Of a stretch of DNA of 64,000 nucleotides, positions 33,959 to 42,966 are shown one piece after another. The translations under genes and the position numbers were made by a program. The DNA lies in contig JADLBU010000106.1 of the NCBI GenBank assembly GCA_020847535.1, positions 35,743-99,742 of the forward strand. Reading direction: 5' to 3'. The notes beneath the pieces were generated by a model, which did not search any database, had not been told where the DNA came from, and worked only from the letters and a program-made list of their open reading frames with translations. The stretch comes from Phycisphaerales bacterium (GTDB taxonomy: Bacteria; Planctomycetota; Phycisphaerae; Phycisphaerales; UBA1924). How positions within the stretch are numbered: the first letter of the stretch is position 1; every line of letters begins with the position of its first letter.

Positions 33959-35752
33959 ATGTCATCTCTCCGCACGCTCATCCCTGCCGCCGCGATCCTC
34001 CTGCTCGCCGGCTGCACCGGCACACACTCCGCCTCTCTTACCCCCTCCGCCTGGTCGAGCCACGACCGCTCTCTTTACGGCATCTCGCGCCCCGACCCGG
34101 TTCCGCTTCACGGAACCTATCGCACACATGCGATCGCCGGCACAACCGGGCCCGCCGCGATCCACATCGGTGAGAAAGTCCTCGAAGCCGGCGGGACCGC
34201 GGCCGATGCAGCGATCGCGACCGCCCTCGGCCAGATCGCCCTCGCCGGCGGTTCCTGGAACTCCTACGCGGGCATCTACATGATGGTCTATTACGATGCC
34301 GCGAGCGGAACGACCCACAGCCTCAACGCCGGCTACAACACCGTGCTTGGGGAGACCGATCCCGGGACCATCCCGGCGATGGGCACCGCGAGCGGAAGAT
34401 CCACATTCGTTCCCGGCTTCGTGGCGGGCATCCAGGCGACCCACGACAAGTTCGGCAAGTTGCCGCTCGCGACCCTCATCGAGCCCTCCATCGACCTCGC
34501 CGAGAACGGCTTTGTCCTGTCCTCGACGATGGGGGCGATCATCGATCAGCGTGCTGAAATCCTCAAGCGCCGCGATGAAACGCGGGCGATCTTCACCAAG
34601 CCCGATGGCGGCCTCTGGAAGGCCGGGGATGTCTTCCGGCAGCCGGCGCTGGCGCAATCCCTCCGCAACTTCGCGAGCCACGGCGCGGACTATTTCTACA
34701 CCGGCCCCTGGGCTGAGCGATTCGTCCAGGCCGTACAGAGCGATGGCGGCAAGATCACGATGGAAGACATGCGCCTCTACAGGGCGACATGGTCCCAGCC
34801 GCTCCGCACCAGCTTCGAGGGTTTCGAAGTGTGCGCCATCGGGCTCCCCGAAACCGGCGGTGTCCAGCTTGTTGAGGCCCTCAACCTCTACCAGGTTGCG
34901 GATGCCAAGTCGCTGGGATCACCCGCCACCAGCGCACCCGCCCTGTTCCGCCTCATGCAGATCGCCCGCTTCGGCTATCTCCCCAGTTTCATCCATCCCG
35001 TTTCCACTCGCGCCGATGACCCCTTCGCGCCCGAGAACCGTGCTACCATGGCGTACGCGCAGCAGAACCTCAGGCGCCTCGACGATCCGGGCTTCGAAAT
35101 GGCGTTCGCCACCGAACTGAGCCTGCTCGCGGCGACCTCGCCCGCCCCCACAGCTCCCACATCGCACTCCGACAGCATCGTCGCGATCGACTCCGCCGGC
35201 AACATCGCCGCCCTCGTCCACACCTCCAACAACGTCACTTGGGGTACCACCGGCATCTTCGTCGATGGCATCTCGATCCCGGATTCGGCCGCCTTCCAGC
35301 AGGACAAGATTGCCTTGGTTGGTCCCGGCAAGCGTCTCCCCAACGCGACCAATCCGGCGATCGTCTTCAAGGGTGGCAGGCCGTATCTGGTGAGCGGCTG
35401 CATCGGATCGGGCCTGCACGAAGCCGCCCTGCAGAACCTGATCAATATCCTCGCCTTCGACATGGATCCCAAGGCATCGCTCGATGCCCCGATGTTTTTG
35501 GCGCCGATCTGGGCTTCGTTTTCGGATGTGGCCCAGGGTCGCCGTCCGCAGAGCGTCAACCGCGGCGAGTTCCCGGCTCCGCTCCTTGATGCCGTCCGCG
35601 CCCTTGGCCAGCCCGTCACCGAGTTCGGCCGTGCTGAAGGCCTTGCACAGGAGGGGTACTGGATCGGTATCCAGATCGATCCGAAGGATGGAGCCCTCAA
35701 CGCCGCCGTTTCGCCCCGACTGATCGTCGCGGGAGCCGCGGAAGGCAAATAG
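33959..35752 (+). CDS. Gamma-glutamyltransferase-family lipoprotein
   Basis: Ntn-hydrolase of the gamma-glutamyltranspeptidase family, predicted to be an envelope lipoprotein: signal peptide with lipobox LLLAGCTG in the first 21 residues. The large-subunit start GTTGPAAIHIGEKVLEAGGTAADAAIA is typical (glutathione metabolism enzymes cleave and transfer gamma-glutamyl groups). The self-cleavage site is expected at the Thr of APTSHSDSIVAID, corresponding to the TTHxS motif, here with Ser in the second position; the following NVTWGTTGIFVDG and NATNPAIVFKGG are conserved elements. 597 residues. ATG at 33959 is chosen for the signal peptide; the frame is open to 33890. Substrate remains open. Confidence 0.85.
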   Translation: MSSLRTLIPAAAILLLAGCTGTHSASLTPSAWSSHDRSLYGISRPDPVPLHGTYRTHAIAGTTGPAAIHIGEKVLEAGGTAADAAIATALGQIALAGGSWNSYAGIYMMVYYDAASGTTHSLNAGYNTVLGETDPGTIPAMGTASGRSTFVPGFVAGIQATHDKFGKLPLATLIEPSIDLAENGFVLSSTMGAIIDQRAEILKRRDETRAIFTKPDGGLWKAGDVFRQPALAQSLRNFASHGADYFYTGPWAERFVQAVQSDGGKITMEDMRLYRATWSQPLRTSFEGFEVCAIGLPETGGVQLVEALNLYQVADAKSLGSPATSAPALFRLMQIARFGYLPSFIHPVSTRADDPFAPENRATMAYAQQNLRRLDDPGFEMAFATELSLLAATSPAPTAPTSHSDSIVAIDSAGNIAALVHTSNNVTWGTTGIFVDGISIPDSAAFQQDKIALVGPGKRLPNATNPAIVFKGGRPYLVSGCIGSGLHEAALQNLINILAFDMDPKASLDAPMFLAPIWASFSDVAQGRRPQSVNRGEFPAPLLDAVRALGQPVTEFGRAEGLAQEGYWIGIQIDPKDGALNAAVSPRLIVAGAAEGK

Positions 35753-35775
35753 TCGAATCATGCTCAGATTCTCGG

Positions 35776-35781
35776 TATTCT
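35776..35781 (+). promoter_or_regulatory. Putative -10 of glyA
   Basis: TATTCT in the context CTCGGTATTCTGAC. Transcription would start near 35788, giving a leader of about 100 bases to the preferred glyA ATG at 35892, or a leaderless start at the in-frame ATG 35790. Confidence 0.4.
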
Positions 35782-35891
35782 GACCCCGAATGCGGTTCGC
35801 GTTGCTTGCGCCGCCGCGCTGGCCGCTCGAAGTCGCGGTCAATCGCTCTTTCCGCAAGACTTCTCACTCCACCGCCGATAACAATTCCGCA

Positions 35892-37190
35892 ATGGACACC
35901 CTCTCCGCCCAATACATCGACCACCTTCGTCGCCACGACCGACCGATCGCCGATCTGATCGCCAAGGAGGCAGAGCGCCAGGAATCCACCCTCGAGCTGA
36001 TCGCCAGCGAGAACCACGTCTCCACCAACGTCATGCACGCGATGGGCTCGTGCCTGACCAACAAGTACGCCGAGGGCTATCCCGGCGCCCGCTACTACGG
36101 CGGATGCGAATTCCACGACCAGATCGAATCGCTGGCCCGTGACCGCGCCAAGCAGATGTTCGGCTGCAAGTACGCCAACGTGCAGCCGCACTCGGGAGCG
36201 CAGGCGAACGCCTCGGTCTTCATGGCCCTCATGGAGCCCGGCGCCACCTTCGCTTCGCTGGTCTTGAAGGATGGCGGGCATCTGTCCCACGGGATGAAGA
36301 TCAACTTCAGCGGCACCTACTACAAGCCGGTTCACTACCCGCTGCACTACGAGAAGAGCCATCCCCAGCACGAGCAGATCGACTACGACGCCGTGAAGGC
36401 GATCTGCCGGGAGCACAAGCCCAAGGTCCTGATGTGCGGCTACTCGGCCTACCCGCGAATCATCGACTTCAAGAAGTTCCGCGAGGCCGCCGATGAATGC
36501 GGTGCGCTGCTCGTCTCCGATGTCGCACACATCGCCGGCCTGATCGTCGGCGGCGCTCACCCATCTCCCTTCCCGTATTCGCACGTGGTGACAACGACGA
36601 CCCACAAGACGCTCCGTGGGCCCCGCGGTGGTCTCATCCTCACCAACGATGAAGAGCTCGCCAAGAAGATCGACAAGGCTGTGTTCCCCGGAATGCAAGG
36701 CGGCCCTCTCATGCACGTGATCGCCGCCAAAGCCGTGGCGTTCGGGGAATGCCTCCAGGACAGCTTCAAGACCTACGCCGCACAGGTCGTCAAGAACGCC
36801 AAGGCGCTCGCCGCCGCCCTCAAGACCCACGGCTACCGCATCACCTCCGGCGACACCGACAACCACCTCATGCTCGTCGATCTCCGCCAGCGCTCCGACA
36901 AGCTCACCGGCGCGGATGCTGAGAAATGGCTCGAGGCCGCCGGCATCATCTGCAACAAGAACGGGATCCCCGACGATCCCCGCCCCCCGCGCGTGACCAG
37001 TGGCGTCCGCCTTGGTACTCCTGCAATCACCACACGCGGGCTCCGCGAGACCCACATGGCAACAGTCGCCGGTTTCATCGATCGCGTACTGGATGCCGGT
37101 GTCACCAGCGAATCGGCGCTCGCCAAGACGACCGGCGAAGTCCGTGAGCAGGTCCGCAAGCTCTGCGCCGAGTTCCCAATGCCGCACTAG
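35892..37190 (+). CDS. glyA: Serine hydroxymethyltransferase
   Basis: PLP enzyme that moves the serine hydroxymethyl group to tetrahydrofolate, giving glycine and one-carbon units. Signatures: IASENHVS near residue 36, [30 protein letters not shown], and the PLP-lysine motif [13 protein letters not shown] near residue 235. ATG at 35892 ([10 protein letters not shown]) gives 432 residues, the family norm; the frame extends 34 codons to an ATG at 35790 that lies right after a -10-like element, so a longer form cannot be excluded. Confidence 0.95.
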   Translation: MDTLSAQYIDHLRRHDRPIADLIAKEAERQESTLELIASENHVSTNVMHAMGSCLTNKYAEGYPGARYYGGCEFHDQIESLARDRAKQMFGCKYANVQPHSGAQANASVFMALMEPGATFASLVLKDGGHLSHGMKINFSGTYYKPVHYPLHYEKSHPQHEQIDYDAVKAICREHKPKVLMCGYSAYPRIIDFKKFREAADECGALLVSDVAHIAGLIVGGAHPSPFPYSHVVTTTTHKTLRGPRGGLILTNDEELAKKIDKAVFPGMQGGPLMHVIAAKAVAFGECLQDSFKTYAAQVVKNAKALAAALKTHGYRITSGDTDNHLMLVDLRQRSDKLTGADAEKWLEAAGIICNKNGIPDDPRPPRVTSGVRLGTPAITTRGLRETHMATVAGFIDRVLDAGVTSESALAKTTGEVREQVRKLCAEFPMPH

Positions 37191-37275
37191 AGAGCCCCGA
37201 GCGCGAGGTCGGGTATGTGGCCTCGCGGCAGCGGGTCTCCTGTATCTCGCTCGCGCACACAAGCCCATCAATCGC

Positions 37276-37281
37276 TAACCT
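37276..37281 (+). promoter_or_regulatory. Putative -10 of aquaporin gene
   Basis: TAACCT about 60 bases upstream of the ATG at 37341, within the 150-base gap after glyA. Weak evidence from position and pattern only. Confidence 0.25.
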
Positions 37282-37340
37282 GATGCCCGATCGGGGCGGC
37301 TGCGCTCTCCAATCAGCATTGCCCCGCGGAGTCATGCTTC

Positions 37341-37976
37341 ATGGGCATCCACAAGTACCTCGTCGAATTCCTCGGCGCCTTCTTCCTCATCTTCACCATC
37401 GGCATGGTCGTTGTTCGGCCTGATGGCCCCCACCCGCTCGCCGCCCTCGCGATCGGCTCGGTACTCATGGTCATGATCTACGCCGGCGGACACATCTCGG
37501 GCGCCCATTACAACCCCGCCGTCACGCTCGCCGTCACCCTCCGCGGCAAGTGCTCGGTCCCCGATGCCATTCCCTATGTACTCGCCCAGTGCCTCGCCGC
37601 CGTCGCCGCGGGCCTCCTGGTTCTCCACCTCAATCCCGGCGTGCCTGTCGTTGCCAAGGTGATCCAGCCGGCCCCGGCGATCATCTGCGAGTTCCTCTTC
37701 ACGTTCGCACTCTGCTTCGTCGTCCTCAACGTCGCGACTGCCAAGGCCAACCAGGGCAATTCCTTCTACGGCCTCGCGATCGGCTTCACGGTGATCGCCG
37801 GTGCGCTCGCCGTCGCACCGATCTCCGGCGGAGCCTTCAACCCAGCCGTGGCGATCGGAGGGGCGGTCATGGGGCTTCTCAAGTGGTCCGACATGTGGAT
37901 CCATTTCGTCGGTGAAGTGACCGGAGCGATCACCGCCGTCCTGGTCTTCCGCGCGGTGGTTCACGATCCGGGCTGA
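37341..37976 (+). CDS. Aquaporin / glycerol facilitator (MIP family)
   Basis: Membrane channel of 211 residues with six hydrophobic segments. Both hallmark NPA boxes are present: SGAHYNPAVTLAV near residue 60 and GGAFNPAVAIGG near 170, each in the half-helix position. The start EFLGAFFLIFTIG with its conserved Glu is also typical. The residues after the second NPA and the short length are more like water channels than glycerol facilitators, but this is a guess. Stand-alone gene between glyA and the Nif3-like gene. Confidence 0.92.
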   Translation: MGIHKYLVEFLGAFFLIFTIGMVVVRPDGPHPLAALAIGSVLMVMIYAGGHISGAHYNPAVTLAVTLRGKCSVPDAIPYVLAQCLAAVAAGLLVLHLNPGVPVVAKVIQPAPAIICEFLFTFALCFVVLNVATAKANQGNSFYGLAIGFTVIAGALAVAPISGGAFNPAVAIGGAVMGLLKWSDMWIHFVGEVTGAITAVLVFRAVVHDPG

Positions 37977-38043
37977 GCCAGCTGCACACCGCTCCATTTG
38001 ATCCCTAGCCTTCCGGGCGTTTCCACACTCCGGGAGGGTCGCC

Positions 38044-39198
38044 GTGATCGTCCAAGACCTCATCAACGCCCTGCAATCGATCGCCCCGCTCCAGCTCGCA
38101 GAGCCCTGGGACAAGGTCGGCCTCCAGGTCGGCCGGCCCTCTCGCCCGGTGGATGGTCCGGTTCTGCTCACCATCGACCTGACCGAGGCCGTGATTGCCG
38201 AGGCGATCGCAATGAAGGCGGTGGCGATCATCTCGTATCACCCCACGGTGTGGGAGCCGCTCAAGCGTCTTACCGATGCGACTCCCAAGGAGCGGGCGAT
38301 CACGCGGGCGATCCGAGAGGACATCGCGATCTACTCCCCCCACACAAGCCTCGACAATGCCCAGGGGTGCATGACCGACTGGCTATGTGAAGGCGTCTCG
38401 GGCTCCTCCCGGCCCGGCCACATCGCCGGTGATTGCCGCGCCCTTGCCGCGCGCGGTGTTCCCCGTCCGACGCAGGAGTGCAAGGTCGTCACGTTCGTGC
38501 CCGAAGCGAGCATCGACAAGCTCCGCCAGGCGCTGGCGACCGCCGGTGCGGGGCTGATCGGCAACTACTCCGTCTGCTCGTTCGCCGTACCTGGCGCCGG
38601 CACGTTCCTCGGTGGCGCCGGCTCATCCCCCGTCGTCGGCCGGGCCGGGCGCATCGAGCAGGTACCGGAGCTGCGGCTGGAGATGGTGTGCAGCCGCGCG
38701 GGCCTGCCTCTCGTGCTTGCAACCTTGCGCGAGTTCCATCCCTACGAGGAGCCCGCGGTCGATGTCTACGAACTCGTGCCCCAGATGCAGCGCAGCATGG
38801 GCGCGGGTCGCCGAATCGTGCTCGACCAGCCCGTCAGCCTCGAAGAGCTCGCCGGGCGCCTCAAGTCCTTCCTCACCTGCGGTGGTCGGGCGCCAACCAT
38901 CCACCTCGCCCGCTGCGGCTCGATGTCCTCGGTCACGCACATCGGTATCGTCTGCGGATCCGGCTCCGAACAGGCCGGGATCGCCCGGGATGAAGGCTGC
39001 GAGCTCTTCATCACCGGCGAGATGAAGCACCACGAGGTGCTCGCCGCCCTTGATCGCGGCATGTCCGTCATGCTCGCAGGCCACACTAATACCGAGCGCG
39101 GCTACCTGCCGCGGCTCGCCGAGCAACTGCTCGTCAGGCTCCCCGGGGTCAACGTGGTCGTGAGCGCGGCCGATGCCGATCCGCTGACCGCGATGTGA
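38044..39198 (+). CDS. Nif3-like dinuclear metal protein (YqfO type)
   Basis: Member of the NIF3/YbgI/YqfO family, hexameric proteins with a dinuclear metal centre and suggested GTP cyclohydrolase I type 2-like activity; true role unsettled. Seen here: EPWDKVGLQVG at residue 20, LTIDLTEAV, the metal-binding SYHPTVW and SPHTSLDNAQGCMTDWL, and C-terminal GEMKHHEVLAALDRGMSVMLAGHTNTE. Between the halves (about 140-270) is the extra domain of the long YqfO subtype, with HPYEEPAVDVYEL. GTG start at 38044, 384 residues. A TAGCCT at 38006-38011 may be its -10. Confidence 0.9.
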   Translation: MIVQDLINALQSIAPLQLAEPWDKVGLQVGRPSRPVDGPVLLTIDLTEAVIAEAIAMKAVAIISYHPTVWEPLKRLTDATPKERAITRAIREDIAIYSPHTSLDNAQGCMTDWLCEGVSGSSRPGHIAGDCRALAARGVPRPTQECKVVTFVPEASIDKLRQALATAGAGLIGNYSVCSFAVPGAGTFLGGAGSSPVVGRAGRIEQVPELRLEMVCSRAGLPLVLATLREFHPYEEPAVDVYELVPQMQRSMGAGRRIVLDQPVSLEELAGRLKSFLTCGGRAPTIHLARCGSMSSVTHIGIVCGSGSEQAGIARDEGCELFITGEMKHHEVLAALDRGMSVMLAGHTNTERGYLPRLAEQLLVRLPGVNVVVSAADADPLTAM

Positions 39199-39211
39199 CG
39201 ATCTCCACTCG

Positions 39212-41494
39212 CTACGGCAGCCTGTACAGCACCACCGTGCGATCTCCCCACCCGCGCTCGATCTCGCCGAAGCCGCCGATCGAGCGGTCGATCGCCTCGG
39301 GCGTGATCGCGGAATCCAGCCAACCCGACCGCGCCAGTCTTCGGAGTTCCGAGTAATTCACCAGCACGTGCGTGATGCCGCGATCCTTCAGGGAATCGAT
39401 CCAGCGGCCCGGAGAATCCGGGTTCTTCCGGATCGCCTCCGCGAAGATCGAGGTGTCGTAGGTCGTGTTGTACACCACGGGGATGTTGTAATAGAGCGGT
39501 GTGGCATCCCCGAGCATGTAGAGCTTGTCACCGCGATGCATCGTCAGGTTGCAGTAAATCGCCGGCATCGCCGCCCCAAGCGCCTCTCGCTGCTTGTCGG
39601 GTTCGTAACTCTCGAACTCGGCCTGATAAATCGACCCTGACCACGCCCCGGGGCCATCTGTCAGCCACGCGTTGGGCCCCACGCCCGGCTGGCCCTCCTG
39701 CAGATAGCGGAAGACCGTGTATGCCGATGCCGGCGCCAGCGCCCACAGCACGCCGCCCAGCGCCATCCCCATCCAGCGCGGCCAGGGAGTCCCCGCCTCG
39801 CGCTGCGCATCGGCCGCGCGGCGGGCATCGGCGGCGATCCCGATCGCAAGCCCGATGACGATGCCGCCGGTTACGACCATCGGCAGCAGGAAGCGAGACT
39901 GGATGTGCGTCAGTGCCAGCCACGCGAGAAGTTGGCTTGCCAGAGCCAGTCCGATCACGATTCCGCCGCGGTGGCTGCGCTTTGTCAATGTCACCAGGAA
40001 CCAGCACACCAGCACCGCCGGAAAGAACCACGCCCAATGCTCGTGCAGAAGCCCCCGGTGCCGAATGCCCGATGGATCCGATGGATCCGCGAACACCGTC
40101 AGTCGCAGGCGATCCATCACCGAGCCATCGAAATGATGCGCCCCGGCATAGCGGGCAATCTGGTCGGTCGTCCACGTTCCCTGCCCAAGCACCGATGCCA
40201 GTTGCGGGAAGACGGGGTTGCCCGAGGCCAGCCAGTTGCGGACCAGCCACGGCGAGAGCGCGATCACGCCGCCGATGCAGGCCCCGATGATCAATCCAAG
40301 CCAGCGGCGGCGATCGTTGGTCGGCAGCATCGCCAGCGCAATCGCCGGCGCGCCCATGAAGATCGCCGTCGGCTTGACCCCGCACGCAACCCCCACCAGC
40401 CACCCGCACAGGATGCCGCTCAGCCACGGCGAACAGGTCGTGACCTGGTGCTCCCCCGATTCGTTCTGAGAGACCGTCGTCGATCCGATTCCCGCGACCC
40501 CGGCGGCCGCCAGAAGCAACACCTGCGCCGATTCGTTGTACGCGAGCGACCCAACCACCAGCATCCACGGCACCAGCATCACCAGCCCCGAGATCGCCGC
40601 GCCCGCCAGCTCCGAACTCAATCGCGAGATCCCGCACCGCCCCCCCACCAGCCGCGTCAGCCGCCCGATCATCCACGCCGCCAGCACCGTCATCCCCGCG
40701 CACAGAAGCTGGCACGAGAGGAGCACGGATCCATCGGATGTGAGAAGGCTCCGCGAGCCCGTCATCGCCCCAAGGTGCAGAAACGCCGCCTCGATGTAGC
40801 TCGGCAGGTACGAATAGACGTTGTGATCCAGCGGCCGCAGCACACCCTCGGCGAGCCATTCCTTGGGGAGTTGCAGGTGATAGCTCAGTACGTCGTATCC
40901 CCCGAACTCGCTGGCCCAGAGCGCCCCCGGCGGGTTGCACGCAGCGACAAACAGCACGCAGGCCCCGCTCGCCCACGCCAACGCGATCGGCACCCGTCGG
41001 GCCCAGTGCAAGGGCAACCACAGCGTCGTCAGGTCAATCCCGCGATGCAGCGCCAGCAGCACCGGCCACACCGCCGCGGCGAGCCCGATGACGACCGGCG
41101 CCACCGCCCACGCCCGCCCCGACATTCCCAGCCCGCCGCCGAACGCCCCCAAGGCGCCCATCCCGTGGCTGACCGTCAGCATCCACGAGACACCCAGGCC
41201 GACGGCGATCGCATGCCGGTCCTCGCACCAGTGCTTCCGCCCCAGCACCCGCCCCACCAGCGATATCAGCAGGATCCCCCAGCCGATGCACGCCGCCAGG
41301 TACATCGCTGTCCTTGGCCCCGAATCCAGCACCACCCACAGGACCCCCAGCGCATTGGCCGGCTTGGCGATCGACGATGAGCTCACCAGCGCCAGGATCC
41401 CCAGCGTCAGCACCGCCAATAGCACGAACCGCAGCGTCCGGTGAAGCGAGCGCGGCTGATCGGCGTGCGGGTGTGTGGCTTGGCCGACGGTCAT
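39212..41494 (-). CDS. Large membrane protein, GT-C glycosyltransferase-like
   Basis: Protein of 760 residues with about 13 hydrophobic segments. The segment GGYDVLSYHLQLPKEWLAEG resembles the first luminal loop of GT-C glycosyltransferases, with an acidic residue after the first membrane segments, followed by PLDHNVYSYLPSYIEAAF. The last 150 residues form a soluble domain (MLGDATPLYYNIPVVYNTTYDTSIFAE.. GITHVLVNYSEL) as seen in this group. Substrate unknown. It diverges from the fur-type gene, starts only 36 bases apart, so the promoters must overlap the coding ends. Confidence 0.7.
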   Translation of the reverse strand: MTVGQATHPHADQPRSLHRTLRFVLLAVLTLGILALVSSSSIAKPANALGVLWVVLDSGPRTAMYLAACIGWGILLISLVGRVLGRKHWCEDRHAIAVGLGVSWMLTVSHGMGALGAFGGGLGMSGRAWAVAPVVIGLAAAVWPVLLALHRGIDLTTLWLPLHWARRVPIALAWASGACVLFVAACNPPGALWASEFGGYDVLSYHLQLPKEWLAEGVLRPLDHNVYSYLPSYIEAAFLHLGAMTGSRSLLTSDGSVLLSCQLLCAGMTVLAAWMIGRLTRLVGGRCGISRLSSELAGAAISGLVMLVPWMLVVGSLAYNESAQVLLLAAAGVAGIGSTTVSQNESGEHQVTTCSPWLSGILCGWLVGVACGVKPTAIFMGAPAIALAMLPTNDRRRWLGLIIGACIGGVIALSPWLVRNWLASGNPVFPQLASVLGQGTWTTDQIARYAGAHHFDGSVMDRLRLTVFADPSDPSGIRHRGLLHEHWAWFFPAVLVCWFLVTLTKRSHRGGIVIGLALASQLLAWLALTHIQSRFLLPMVVTGGIVIGLAIGIAADARRAADAQREAGTPWPRWMGMALGGVLWALAPASAYTVFRYLQEGQPGVGPNAWLTDGPGAWSGSIYQAEFESYEPDKQREALGAAMPAIYCNLTMHRGDKLYMLGDATPLYYNIPVVYNTTYDTSIFAEAIRKNPDSPGRWIDSLKDRGITHVLVNYSELRRLARSGWLDSAITPEAIDRSIGGFGEIERGWGDRTVVLYRLP

Positions 41495-41518
41495 TCAAGA
41501 TCCCCCATCGCGGCGGTG

Positions 41519-41524
41519 TAGGAT
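41519..41524 (+). promoter_or_regulatory. -10 element giving a leaderless Fur-family mRNA
   Basis: TAGGAT, six bases (ACGAAC) and then the ATG at 41531. Transcription starting 7 bases after the hexamer would begin at the start codon itself, and no Shine-Dalgarno sequence is present. Confidence 0.5.
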
Positions 41525-41530
41525 ACGAAC

Positions 41531-42052
41531 ATGCCCGCCGGCCCGAGACCAGCCCCACCTGCCAGATCCCAGCCCCCCATCCCCGACGACCTGACCGATG
41601 GCCTGGAGATCATCGAGCCCCTCTGTGCGGTCTTTCGCCGCAAGCTCAAGGCCGAGGGCCTCAAGTACACACCCGAGCGGGCCCAGATCCTCGATTCGGT
41701 CATCCGCTTCGACGGCGTCTTCGAGGTCGAGAAGCTGATCGAACTCCTCCGCAAGGGGCCCTTGCGGGTCAGCAAGGCGACCATCTACCGCACCGTCCGC
41801 CTCCTCCAGGAGGCCGGCATCATCCAGCGCGTCCTCTTCGACCAGGAGCAGTCGCACTACCAGCTCGTTTACGGCCGCAAACCCAGCGACCTGGTCGTCC
41901 GCATGGACACTCGCGAGATCATCCCCATCGATGTCCCCGAGCTGGTCGCCCTTCGCGACAAGCTCTGCGGGCAGCTCGGGCTCGATCCCATGGGCCACCG
42001 GTTCCAGATCTTCGCCGTCGGCCACGGAGCCGCGAAGAGCGCCACCCTCTGA
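41531..42052 (+). CDS. Fur-family regulator lacking usual metal ligands
   Basis: DNA-binding domain of the Fur superfamily is clear: LKAEGLKYTPERAQILDSVIR, then the recognition-helix region VSKATIYRTVRLLQEAGIIQR. The dimerisation half is present but unusual. Where Fur, Zur and PerR have an HHDH cluster and CxxCG, this protein reads SHYQLVYGRKPSDLVVRMDTREI, without those His and Cys residues; only a single Cys (KLCGQLG) occurs later, and a C-terminal His pair is weak. Metal sensing may therefore be lost or changed. 173 residues with an N-terminal Pro-rich extension. Five bases separate it from the methyltransferase gene. Confidence 0.85.
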   Translation: MPAGPRPAPPARSQPPIPDDLTDGLEIIEPLCAVFRRKLKAEGLKYTPERAQILDSVIRFDGVFEVEKLIELLRKGPLRVSKATIYRTVRLLQEAGIIQRVLFDQEQSHYQLVYGRKPSDLVVRMDTREIIPIDVPELVALRDKLCGQLGLDPMGHRFQIFAVGHGAAKSATL

Positions 42053-42057
42053 TCTCG

Positions 42058-42966
42058 ATGCCCGCTGTGGATCACATCGCCAACAACAACCACGCCCCCC
42101 ACCCCCACGAGCAAGCCGATTCGGGTCTGCGCGGGCTGCTCAAGTCTGCGATTCGCCGGGCCCTTCGTCCGGCGGTCTGGGATCTCCAGCAGGAGGTCAC
42201 CCGACTCGAAGGCTCGGTCGCCGAGCTTCGGCAGGCTGTGCAACTCGCCGCAATCCGCACCGGCGGCGCGGTCTGGCGCGGCGGCTTCGATGGCGCAGCC
42301 TTCGGGCCCGATGGCAACCTTGACCAGGTCGCGACCGCCAAGTATCGCGATGAACTCTCCTACTGGATCGCCGCGATCGGCGGCCGGGATCCGGGCCTGG
42401 GTGACCGCTTCATCGTCACGTTCCACACCTGGCAGCGCACCCGTCTCAATGAGCTGGCCGATCGCCTCAAGCTCAATCGCGGATCGGCAATGGACGACTG
42501 GTGCCGACTCCAGGATGTCGTCGAGATCGGCGGCGGTCCCATCCCATGCTGTGGCTTCCGTTCTTTCCGTACCGCGCTCGCGGTTGATCCGCTCGCCGAT
42601 GGCTACGTCACAGCAGGCCTGGCGCAGCGAACGGCGGGCGTCACCCACATCGCCGCCTGCGGCGAGGCAATCCCGCTCACATCCGCATCCGCAGACCTCG
42701 TCATCAGCGAGAACTGCCTCGATCACACCGACGACCCCTCCCGCGTGATCGCAGAGATCCACCGCATCCTCAAGCCCGGCGGGCTTTTGTGGCTGCTGGT
42801 CGATCTCATGGACTACACGGACCACATGCACCCCAGCCCCATGTCCGAATCGCGGCTCGACAACCTCGTGCTGCCGCGCGGGTTCACGTACGAGTACAAG
42901 GATTCATGGGAGGGCGCGAGCCACCCGATGGCAAAAAAGCAGCTGCGGGCGCTGCTGCGGCGCTGA
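42058..42966 (+). CDS. Class I SAM-dependent methyltransferase
   Basis: Predicted methyltransferase of 302 residues, substrate unknown. The SAM-binding motif I is LQDVVEIGGGPIPCCG near residue 165; motif II around TALAVDPLADGY; the acidic loop and HTDDPSRVIAEIHRILKPGGLLWLLVD, typical of Methyltransf_11 proteins, follow near 220-250. The N-terminal 60 residues contain a short coiled coil. Probably co-transcribed with the Fur-family gene five bases upstream. Convergent with queA with no gap between stop codons. Confidence 0.8.
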   Translation: MPAVDHIANNNHAPHPHEQADSGLRGLLKSAIRRALRPAVWDLQQEVTRLEGSVAELRQAVQLAAIRTGGAVWRGGFDGAAFGPDGNLDQVATAKYRDELSYWIAAIGGRDPGLGDRFIVTFHTWQRTRLNELADRLKLNRGSAMDDWCRLQDVVEIGGGPIPCCGFRSFRTALAVDPLADGYVTAGLAQRTAGVTHIAACGEAIPLTSASADLVISENCLDHTDDPSRVIAEIHRILKPGGLLWLLVDLMDYTDHMHPSPMSESRLDNLVLPRGFTYEYKDSWEGASHPMAKKQLRALLRR

